A DNA stretch of 64,000 nt from Trichostrongylus colubriformis (Eukaryota; Nematoda; Chromadorea; Rhabditida; Trichostrongylidae): positions 30,109,994 through 30,173,993 of the forward strand of contig OZ022259.1 of assembly GCA_963978905.1 (NCBI GenBank), given 5' to 3'. Shown here piece after piece: positions 22,259 to 30,358 of the stretch (its first letter is position 1; each line of letters opens with the position of its first letter). A program made the position numbers and the translations under genes. Under the pieces are notes generated by a model, which was not told the origin of the DNA, ran no database searches, and saw only the letters and a program-made list of their open reading frames with translations.

Positions 22259-25200
22259 GTGACTAATATTCACAATAAAAATGCTCATTGCGGCAGAGAA
22301 CAATTGTTAACAATGTTGAGGCAAAGGTTCTGGATTCCTCGACCATCATCGTTGATCAAAAACCGGATTAAACATTGTGTGACTTGCCGAAAATGCCACG
22401 GTTTACCATTCCGTTCACCGGAAATGCCACCGTTACCGAAAGATAGAGTAATTGAGGCAAGAACTTTCGGAAGGGTCGGATGTGACTTCCTAGGTCCAAT
22501 AGAAAGCTCGACGCTCGAGAAAATGTACGTTTGCTTGTACACATGTCTCACGACGAGAGCAGTACATCTCGAAGTAGTCGAAAATCTGAGTGCGGGTGCA
22601 TTTCTGAACAACTTCATCCGTTTCATTTCTAGAAGAGGGGTTTCAAAATATGTCAGATCAGACTGTGGAACCAACTTCAGACTTGGCCAAAAGGTCATAG
22701 AGAAATTATTCGAAAACGATGAAAATAACGACAATTCGATCATGTCCTACTGTGCGACAGAAGGAATTCACTGGATTTTCAATCCACCAAACGCTCCCTG
22801 GATGGGAGGTGTCTGGGAAAGATTAGTCGGCTCCGTAAAGCGAGCACTCCAAAAAACAGTTGGTAGAAAAAGAATGACTTTCATCCAACTTTGTACGGTA
22901 ATGACAAGGATAGAGGCCATTCTTAATAGCCGTCCGATTACTAAAGTACACACTACGGATTTAGGCTTTATACCGTTAAGGCCTATTGATTTCCTATGCG
23001 GAAACACTAAATTCTCAGTGCCAGACGCTCAAACAGCCGGCGAAGTTGTGGATCCCGATTACGATCATGAACTTCCTCAAACAACGGCTCAAGTCAAAGA
23101 AGCGCTCGAAAGTTCGGAGAATATGGCCTCCAAATTTTGGGAGAAGTGGAACCTCGATTACCTCACAGCGCTCCGAGATACTCAGACAAATAAGAGGAAA
23201 CAAAGAAGAGGAGTGACACGCTCTTTCCCGCAACTCGGAGAAATCGTGCTCATAGAACAAGAGATGATTCCTCGCGGAAACTGGGTTTACGGAAAGGTCG
23301 AAGAGGTGATCCTTAGCCATGATGGACAAATTCGCACGGTAAAAGTACGGATGCCAAACCAGAAGGTCTTACAAAAACCAGTGTGCAAACTCTATCCAAT
23401 GGAAATAAGAAGTTTCCCGGATAGTGTCGATCAGACTCCGAAAAAGGGGAACCATGAAGAACTCCAAAATGTGCCCATCAAAACACTACCTAAGCGAAAG
23501 GCAAAAACATTGGCCTACAAAGTTATTAGGAAGTTCGAAGAGGGCTTAGAAAGTTCTGACGAAATTGATTCGTCAACGAGCCTCAACCATAATTATATTG
23601 ATTATAAGACGAGGACACTAAGCCGAAGACTCACTTACAGTAATACTGTTCTAGCGATGATGCTAGTTATTGCTTGCGCAATACAACCTGCGCTGACATA
23701 CACGTATTCTGGAGGACGCATAAAATGCCACCAAGGTATTGTAAGAATAGCACCTCCGAAAAGTCAGAGCCTTTTCGAAGTTTGCCTTGAAAATGCCTGT
23801 AAAGAATACGCAAACAGAACAGAAGATGTTCTGGTATACTTGCCAGTATCTCCTCTGAACAAGAATACTACTGTAACCTTGAAATCGTTTGCAAGTGACA
23901 AAATGTTAACCAAATCCGTGCAATGTTCACCCCCGGATTTCTGTGTTTATGCTCAGAAATTCCTCTCCAAAGGGTTACTGGGAAATCCACATTGCTGGCC
24001 AGAAGGCGCCATTATATCAGCCTTCTTGATACTATATCTTATCTTAGGGGTCATAGTCCTAACAACGACTCTCATCTGCAGCAAGGTGAAACGAAGAAAC
24101 ACCGCAGTTCCCAGAGTAAACGAGTCGGCCACTATCAATGAGTCAAGAAGTATCCCACTTCTGACATTCAATCCTACACCGTTAGGCAAGCAGATATTGA
24201 TTACAGTATGTTGCATTATTGCCTCATTACAAAAGGTGTCAGCCTGCCAGCTCGGCTACATGCGCCACTCAGTCAACCTCGTTTGCACGCAACGAGACAA
24301 CTGCGCATATGAGTACAGCGAGGAGATTAATTTCAATAGACTCGACTCAAACTTGTGCATACAAGTCAACCACGGAAACAAAACCGTGGGACTAATCAAG
24401 CTACACCATTTTCCGGTAAAGCTCACATGTAGCAAAATAGCTCGTTTCTTCACAAGAGATTCAGTACCAAATATATATCATTCGCTACGATGCCCACAAA
24501 TGGGATCATGCTACGATGATAGGTGCAGTGAATTCCACAGAAACGAGGTCATTCCGGAATTAAGCGAATCAGCGATATATCCAGGATATTCCACATGCGC
24601 TTCGGCATGTGGAGGACTTTCTTGCGGATGCCTATTACCTCTACCCTCGTGTTCATTTTATAGGTTCGTACACGAACCTAAATCCGAAGCCGTTTATGAA
24701 ATAGTAGACTGCTTGGAATGGAAACCTAGGGTCACAGTAGCAGTTCAGACAACGCTCCTCAACACTGCCAAAAAGAGCCGTTATGAGCTAGAACCCTATG
24801 CTGAGCACACAGCTGGTGACCTGAAAATGACCGTAATTTCAATACGGAAACCAGTGTCACCTCTGATGAATAGAAGATTCGCCATCAGCTCAAATGATGC
24901 TGTAATGGTTCCCGAAGACTACAGAATTCCTGTAGAATGTGCAAGTGAACATGTTGCCATCAACAACTTTGGCAATTGCACGGCTCATTTTGAGTGTATC
25001 TGCCATGATTCGCGGTCGAAAACAGGCTGCCGATGTCCTGTGGAATCGATATCGGATATCAAGTCGAAATTGATTGATACCCTTCCTATATTCACACCGA
25101 CAGCACAGGTTAACACAAAAAATAAAGAGATAATCTTATCTTCAACCGAAGCAGAAGTGATCCTCTTGCTTCAATCTAATGCCCTAATCAATGCTAATGA

Positions 25201-25828
25201 ATATGTTATCAAGCAACCATGTGAAATCCAGTTCGGAAAAGTTTCAGGTTGCTATGACTGCATGGAAGGGGCCCAGATCCAAGTTTCATGCAAAACCGAG
25301 ATGTCGTCCTGGGTCACAATACAGTGTGAGGAGCAAACATTCTCAATTGGGTGTGGTCCAAGAAACGAAACAACCGCTGTGGATCTCAATTTCAACTATG
25401 CAGTTATTCAAAAGAACTGCCACACGGTTTGCGACGACAAGGAAATAAATATACCTATGGAAGGAATCCTAGTCTTCCATGAAACAAGAGAAAACAACTC
25501 AATATTTGATGAGACAGATACTTTCGTATCGCAACCCATCCACTGGTTGCAAAGTTTGAGAATACCGGATATCAGACCACTTCTCAACATTATAAAGAAA
25601 TATTGGAAAATAACACTGATATCAGTAACAATGGTAACGATAGCAGTGGCCGCAACATATGTATTCGGCCCGTTACTCGTTCTAATGTTGATAAGAACAC
25701 TCCCAGTTATCGCGATCTACGCGACGAAATTCGCCATTGGCACTCTGAAGGCAATCTGGGCGACGTGTGGCCTCGTTATATCAGCAATACGATATGTGAG
25801 GAATTACACGGATCAATATCAAAATTGA
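22259..25828 (+). CDS. Integrase plus phlebovirus G2-like envelope
   Basis: 1189 open codons; the listed start is only the first codon after a stop, because the integrase N-terminus really continues from upstream in another frame. Integrase occupies about 1-250: a zinc-binding H/C block (H10, C40-VT-C43), then D76 (GCDFLGP), D135 (RSDCGTNF) and E187 (GVWERLVG) as the DDE triad, followed by a DUF5641-like tail near 325-385 (GEIVLIEQEMIPRGNWVYGK). From about 460 the protein is envelope-like: a hydrophobic signal segment (LAMMLVIACAIQPAL), a short ectodomain, a membrane span near 584-608, a second signal-like segment near 643-662, then a cysteine-rich ectodomain with CGGLSCGCLLPLPSCSFYRF near 783-802, the phlebovirus G2 hallmark. 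A C-terminal membrane span lies near 1116-1160. No stop separates integrase and envelope, so expression by splicing or processing is inferred. Confidence 0.9.
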   Translation: MTNIHNKNAHCGREQLLTMLRQRFWIPRPSSLIKNRIKHCVTCRKCHGLPFRSPEMPPLPKDRVIEARTFGRVGCDFLGPIESSTLEKMYVCLYTCLTTRAVHLEVVENLSAGAFLNNFIRFISRRGVSKYVRSDCGTNFRLGQKVIEKLFENDENNDNSIMSYCATEGIHWIFNPPNAPWMGGVWERLVGSVKRALQKTVGRKRMTFIQLCTVMTRIEAILNSRPITKVHTTDLGFIPLRPIDFLCGNTKFSVPDAQTAGEVVDPDYDHELPQTTAQVKEALESSENMASKFWEKWNLDYLTALRDTQTNKRKQRRGVTRSFPQLGEIVLIEQEMIPRGNWVYGKVEEVILSHDGQIRTVKVRMPNQKVLQKPVCKLYPMEIRSFPDSVDQTPKKGNHEELQNVPIKTLPKRKAKTLAYKVIRKFEEGLESSDEIDSSTSLNHNYIDYKTRTLSRRLTYSNTVLAMMLVIACAIQPALTYTYSGGRIKCHQGIVRIAPPKSQSLFEVCLENACKEYANRTEDVLVYLPVSPLNKNTTVTLKSFASDKMLTKSVQCSPPDFCVYAQKFLSKGLLGNPHCWPEGAIISAFLILYLILGVIVLTTTLICSKVKRRNTAVPRVNESATINESRSIPLLTFNPTPLGKQILITVCCIIASLQKVSACQLGYMRHSVNLVCTQRDNCAYEYSEEINFNRLDSNLCIQVNHGNKTVGLIKLHHFPVKLTCSKIARFFTRDSVPNIYHSLRCPQMGSCYDDRCSEFHRNEVIPELSESAIYPGYSTCASACGGLSCGCLLPLPSCSFYRFVHEPKSEAVYEIVDCLEWKPRVTVAVQTTLLNTAKKSRYELEPYAEHTAGDLKMTVISIRKPVSPLMNRRFAISSNDAVMVPEDYRIPVECASEHVAINNFGNCTAHFECICHDSRSKTGCRCPVESISDIKSKLIDTLPIFTPTAQVNTKNKEIILSSTEAEVILLLQSNALINANEYVIKQPCEIQFGKVSGCYDCMEGAQIQVSCKTEMSSWVTIQCEEQTFSIGCGPRNETTAVDLNFNYAVIQKNCHTVCDDKEINIPMEGILVFHETRENNSIFDETDTFVSQPIHWLQSLRIPDIRPLLNIIKKYWKITLISVTMVTIAVAATYVFGPLLVLMLIRTLPVIAIYATKFAIGTLKAIWATCGLVISAIRYVRNYTDQYQN

Positions 25829-25892
25829 TCGCTCACGAATGATTTTGAGTAATTTGATCTCCTTCAATACTCCAAGATATTCAAATTCAGTG

Positions 25893-25988
25893 TATAAATA
25901 TCCACAATCATCTCAACCCAAGTGGGCGGAGCTCCAGTGTACCAGGCGTGTACAGAAATTATAAACAAAGTGATATCCGTATAAAAGG
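25893..25988 (+). promoter_or_regulatory. Possible internal promoter before ORF3
   Basis: tataaata at 25893-25900 is about 94 bases before the ORF3 ATG and is followed by a gggcgg box at 25924. A second TATA-like tataaaagg is at 25980, too close to the ATG to serve it. The assignment is by motif only. Confidence 0.25.
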
Positions 25989-25993
25989 CCGAT

Positions 25994-26497
25994 ATGAGCA
26001 ACCAAGTACTAAAAATGGCTCAATACGAACCTCTGCTCGACGACGAACTTCTCCAGACGGAGCTTCTAAAGACGCTCGATCATAAGAGCGATCTAATTCG
26101 TCTCAAATTCGACGAATTCGCTTCCGCAATCACCGCTCGAATCGAGCAATTCGAAACGACCATCGTCAAGCTATCTTCTATTCACCATTTGCTAGAAGAA
26201 TTGAGCAGCTTCAAGCCTGCTCTAGAGAAACTGACCGAACGCACTACACCGCGGTCGGCGTGCATATTCTGCACTATGGAGGAGAATGAAGATTCTCATC
26301 CAAGTGGGCGCTGTCCGCGCTTCCCCAACACATATGCTCGTACCTTTCAGGTGTCGAAAATGGGACTTTGCGGACAGTGCTTGAAACCCGCACACGATGC
26401 GGTATGTAAGGTCTTGTGCGGCGTATGCCGCCAACCTCACAACGCACTGTTGTGCCCCAGTAAAGCGAATGCTTTTATAAAGAAGAGAAAGTTCTAA
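25994..26497 (+). CDS. ORF3: small cysteine-rich accessory protein
   Basis: 167 residues between the envelope stop and the 3' LTR, wholly inside the element. Residues 8-80 are charged and heptad-like, probably a coiled coil (DDELLQTELLKTLDHK, HHLLEELSSFKPALEKL). The C-terminal half is a zinc-knuckle-like block with cysteines at 90, 93, 107, 126, 129, 138, 142, 145 and 154 and histidines at 102, 134 and 149 (CIFC, GLCGQCLKPAHDAVC, CGVCRQPHNALLCPS). The tail is basic (FIKKRKF). The block resembles the Gag zinc-knuckle region of nematode BEL/Pao elements, so ORF3 could be a nucleic-acid-binding protein derived from a duplicated Gag segment. That is inference; function is unknown. It would need a spliced or separately initiated RNA. 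Confidence 0.75.
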   Translation: MSNQVLKMAQYEPLLDDELLQTELLKTLDHKSDLIRLKFDEFASAITARIEQFETTIVKLSSIHHLLEELSSFKPALEKLTERTTPRSACIFCTMEENEDSHPSGRCPRFPNTYARTFQVSKMGLCGQCLKPAHDAVCKVLCGVCRQPHNALLCPSKANAFIKKRKF

Positions 26498-26721
26498 GAA
26501 GCAAGTTCTCTCTGCCAGTTACTCATTATTGTGTTGCCCTCCAATTATAATCAAAATAATTCAGAAATTCACAACACCAGCAACACTTGGCTCACCATCG
26601 TTCAACACTTGGCTCAATATCTCGTCCACGCCTCCCCACAACGTCTCCACAACGACTACATCACGTCCAACAACTACAATTCAAAGAAGAACTTCAAAAA
26701 TATTCTTTCGGGCGCCTGGAG

Positions 26722-26981
26722 TGTCGCGCACTTCACGCGACCCGCTTTGTCCCATTGTACCACCCAGGTGGACACCACATGTCCGCTGGGTCCGCCTTTC
26801 TTCGCCACGGCGAGAAAGGCAGAAAGCTTTGAGATCGTGCGGCGAGTAGCCGCCTTTCTCATCCACCCTGTCGTAATAACCCGTTTGTCGTTTTATAAAT
26901 AAATATATAAAAACCACTGAACCACTATTGCAAAGGAAATAACATAAATTTCCTGTGGCTGGATACAATAAATCCGCCACA
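26722..26981 (+). repeat. 3' LTR of BEL/Pao element
   Basis: 260 bp, by eye identical to 17442-17701. The sequence just upstream (gggcgcctggag) is a poor polypurine tract; a longer purine run (caaagaagaac) lies about 35 bases further upstream. Confidence 0.95.
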
Positions 26982-26986
26982 TTCCT
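26982..26986. repeat. 5-bp target site duplication, right
   Basis: ttcct directly after the 3' LTR, matching 17437-17441. Confidence 0.85.
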
Positions 26987-27072
26987 TACAAGGTGGGAGA
27001 AAAAAGAACCTAACAAAACTCAGTACTCATATTTCAAAACGAAAGCGTCTGAGATAAGAACCTAACAGATAA

Positions 27073-27146
27073 GGCCGCTTCCATACTTTGCGCACCGACG
27101 CCGTCACGCGCGTGACGGCGTCGGTGCGCAAAGTATGGAAGCGGCC
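27073..27146. mobile_element. Perfect 74-bp palindromic MITE, TAA-flanked
   Basis: Two perfectly complementary 37-base arms with no spacer, centred between 27109 and 27110. It begins ggccgcttccatactttg and is flanked by TAA on both sides (27070-27072 and 27147-27149). The ends match those of the 275-bp MITE at 4543-4817, so this is a minimal, almost purely terminal member of the same family. Confidence 0.88.
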
Positions 27147-27149
27147 TAA

Positions 27150-29072
27150 GACTTATATTCCGGAACGAAAGCGTCGCCGACCATCGCCGACCATTGGCAA
27201 TGTGCTCGTCCTCTCATGACAAAGAAGAGCTTTAAAGTCTTGCAAGTTATACGGCAGCCATGTAGTAACCTCTGCAATTGCGGTAGCGACGCGGCGATCA
27301 GATGGGGCGCGGTATCTTCTCCATACCAATTCTGGACATTTTTTTGAATACTTGGTACTTCACTGAGACTCCACCTTTCGAAGTGCTGTAAACTGATCTC
27401 TCAATAACTTCCTAAGACCAATCTATCTGCCGCTTCGTTTCCCTAAGACTTGCGTAGTTCTCGATATGGGCATCCAATCGAGGAAATTTTTGAAAAATTC
27501 GAGGTGTCCCACTTCAAATAGTCATAACTTGAAACACGAAACAAAACTGAAACAAATAACTAAGCATACTTGTAACAACTTTCGGATCGCGGGCTGCTGC
27601 GCAAATCAGCAGCTATTAAAAGTCAAAAAAAAGTCATTACTAAATTCAAACTTGTCCATATGAGCGCGTTCTTGTTGTCCGTGGTCTGCGAGTTTGCCGC
27701 TTACAATTGACTACCTGAAGTATGCCATATCTCCAAACTGAAAGGAGGTATTTCGAGGAAATCCAGTCGAGAGAACTTTTTTCTCGCCGAAGTTGCGAGA
27801 TCTTCCCACGAATCTTTGGAAAAATGATCCATCGTGTCTTTTACGCCTCCAAAACGCATCTTCTGCTCTCAAAGGACTAACGAGTGGGTGGTGGTCCTCG
27901 GCGCCTCGTTGCAGGATGCGCCATGCATAAGGATTTCCTCCCCATTCTCAGTTAATACAAAAACTTTTTCGGTCAGCTTAGTGGCTTGCTAACACCACAG
28001 CTTACCTGCTTGCAATCGTAGTAAATACGAAAGAAGTCCACATCAGCTAATTTTTCGTTTTCATCCCATACTTTCTGAAGTATTCATCCACAGTGGTAGT
28101 CGTGGATACATATAGCTTCCCTCGGTTAATCGGTGAGTTTCGGAGGTGTCTCTGTACGTGGTTCCGGTGCTAGTGGACCAATGAAAGGGTTGTTGGCATT
28201 GGCCGGCTTCGTTGTGGATCGCGCCATGTATGAGGTTTCTATAATGATCAAGTTAAATGAGTTTCGGGTTCAAACCCACTTAGTTTTTCACATCTCACCC
28301 TTTCAACACTGGACCCTTAGCCAGAGAAATTCCGTTGATCACTGCCTACCTCAACTATAACGACCTCCCTCCCCTCTAAGCGGACCAAATACGACCCCCA
28401 CTGTCGAGGATTCCTCGACGGAGGCTCGACCCTGACCACACTTTCATTTGATGTCGAGGTCTCTGCGATCAACATATAGGTAAACAAATAAGAACCTACA
28501 TTGTGTCCCGTCCCCCCAGCATTGAAAGGATGCTTCCAGCGCTTACTAGGTATGATAGGTATTCACAGAGCTATGTGACTCCGATTGATCGAGAGCTCGT
28601 AGGGACAAGCCGCTAAGGAATTTCAATGATCGCCCACTTGTTCCCGACCACCGATGATTTTCGTAATGTTGTAAACATGTTGCTGTAAACACCTTCAATG
28701 TTGTAATTGAGAGCAATCCTTAAACAAATATGAACAGAAACATTTCGATTCACCCAGGTCCCTTATAGACTCACTCACATGTGCACAACTTTGAAATGAA
28801 CCCACTAACCCACTAATTCACCCGACCTGATGAATCTTAGGTGCTTAAGAACCATTTGGATCTTGATGGGATCCTTCCACTTGCCTGAGGCCTGGTCCAC
28901 AGACTTATATCCGTCTAACGAATGAAAGTCTATCCCACAGTCACAATTCACGTCTGCCAAGGTAACCCATACATGCGCCTGGAAACACACCACGATGTAC
29001 CTCAAAGTACTGGGCTTTTATACTTTGCGACCCGTAGGATCGTCCGGGTTTACCCGAAAGGATCGTAAGGGC
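27150..29072. other. Unassigned DNA
   Basis: No gene recognised. A motif aacgaaagcgtc occurs on both sides of the palindromic MITE (27040 and 27161). The stretch atcagatggggcg near 27298 also occurs in the mariner at 1486, but no other transposase segment was found here. Confidence 0.35.
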
Positions 29073-29131
29073 TGAGGTATACGTCTACCTTGCCAGTAGG
29101 GTATACTGGCAAGGTAGCCAGCCGTATACCT
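29073..29131. repeat. Hairpin-forming inverted repeat
   Basis: An outer stem of gaggtatacg (29073-29082) pairs with cgtatacctc (29122-29131). An inner 14-bp stem, ctaccttgccagta (29085-29098), pairs with tactggcaaggtag (29104-29117) around the 5-base loop gggta. There is no coding context. It lies next to a GC-rich repeat-like stretch that continues to about 29290. Confidence 0.7.
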
Positions 29132-30106
29132 CCTGTACATTCCGAGAGGGCCAATTCGTACTGAGACGCGGCAGCCCCTCCTTCACGCCACGCGATCGCA
29201 CAAGGAGGGGGTGCGCCCTGCGCCGCCGTCCCTCGCGTTGTTTGGCGTCTCTCGGGCGCCCATCATCTCACCGCCATGTCTCCCTGCCTGCATACTGACC
29301 CGATCGAGCTGACGGCCGATAGCTTGTGCCCACGCGGAGATCGCTCTCTCCTCCCTAATTACTACCCATTTTCGCTATTTTTACTTCAAAACGGATCATA
29401 GAAAAGTATGCTGGAGGCCATAAAGTGCTGCTTTTTCTCTTACCGTTTGAGCCAGAAAAGCTAGAAGAATTCGAGTGAATTCCAACGGTTGTCCTCTGTG
29501 GTTTTCCTTTGGATTTAACTTTTGATAAGTTACCTTTTTTGACTTCGTATGCTATTATCGTCAAGACATGGCATTCAGACATTACAACTATCACTACCCC
29601 AGAAATCGTGAGTTGGGCAGAAAATGGGACGCGGATCACGGGTATGGCCTGCTTTTTGTTGCTGCCCCAATTTGGTGCAGCTGCATCAAGTTGTGCAACA
29701 GCATTTCTCCACCAAATTCGTTCAAAACTAGCACGTAGATAGGACATTCACTTTTAGCGGGGCGCTGTTTGGCTCCAAGATGGCGTCAAACTTGTTCATT
29801 GTGGCCATAGTAATGTCAGTGTTGCTGCGGGCGCACTCATTTCTCGATGTCGTCTTTCACTTGTTACTATACTACAACAATCAATGCACGCTCTTGCGTG
29901 ACGCCCAAGTTTCAGTGGAGAAAGGAAGATTCCCTTCATTCCTTGCCATAGGCAAGAAATAGCGCCGGACTCACACTGTGGTACCCTCACTGCATCAGCA
30001 CCGCTGCGGTGGCGCTGAATGCCGCCAACGCTTCAAATGATTATCACGTCTATGATCAGCTCCACCAATAATCTCTGAGTAAGAGTGTTCGGTTTGATGA
30101 GAAGAA
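29132..30106. other. Unassigned DNA
   Basis: GC-rich to about 29290, then open frames on both strands at 29355-29747 with no recognised domain (a 130-codon minus frame is the longest). No splice-consistent exon set was found. Confidence 0.35.
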
Positions 30107-30114
30107 ATCATTTA

Positions 30115-30350
30115 GGGTCAAATCAAGTCGGGGGGGGGGGGGGGGGGAGACGCAACTTTGCGTCAAATTCTCACCGATGTCAAAGCTTCTTTCCATCCTT
30201 AGGCTTAGGCTAAAGCAGATGAAACCTATGCTTTGACAGATGCTTTTTCATGTGGAAGGAGAGGATATCAATTTTAGCCTAAGCCTAGGGAGGGAAAGGA
30301 GCTTCGACCTTGACGCAAAATTGCGTCTCCCCCCCGACTTGATTTGACCC
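30115..30350. mobile_element. MITE with 8-bp target duplication
   Basis: The terminal repeats gggtcaaatcaagtcgggg (left) and ccccgacttgatttgaccc (right) continue inward as gagacgcaa...ttgcgtc. The flanks are exact 8-bp copies of atcattta (30107-30114 and 30351-30358). Inside, cttaggcttaggctaaa near 30200 pairs with ttagcctaagcctag near 30276. The left arm holds a run of about 18 G, the right arm only about 7 C. An 8-bp duplication fits hAT, P or Merlin relatives. No ORF. Confidence 0.85.
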
Positions 30351-30358
30351 ATCATTTA

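Larger units (their letters stand above)
17442..26981 (+). mobile_element. BEL/Pao (belpaovirus-like) element with envelope
   Basis: A 9.54-kb element bounded by 260-bp direct LTRs (TG...CA) and a 5-bp target duplication. The order is LTR, tRNA-Gly primer site, gag-protease-RT-RNase H (17850-22256), integrase plus envelope-like glycoprotein (22259-25828), a small cysteine-rich ORF (25994-26497), LTR. RT, RNase H and integrase are of the Pao type, and the glycoprotein resembles phlebovirus G2 (Gc), as described for Ascaris Tas and C. elegans Cer elements. The two LTRs look identical by eye and both large frames are long and open, so the insertion appears recent. The one clear break is the frame change between RNase H and integrase near 22218-22228. 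Whether it is active cannot be judged from sequence. Confidence 0.95.

Noticed and set aside
29355..29747. 130-codon minus frame
   Set aside because: No domain, no splice partners, an equally open frame on the other strand; kept only as unassigned DNA.
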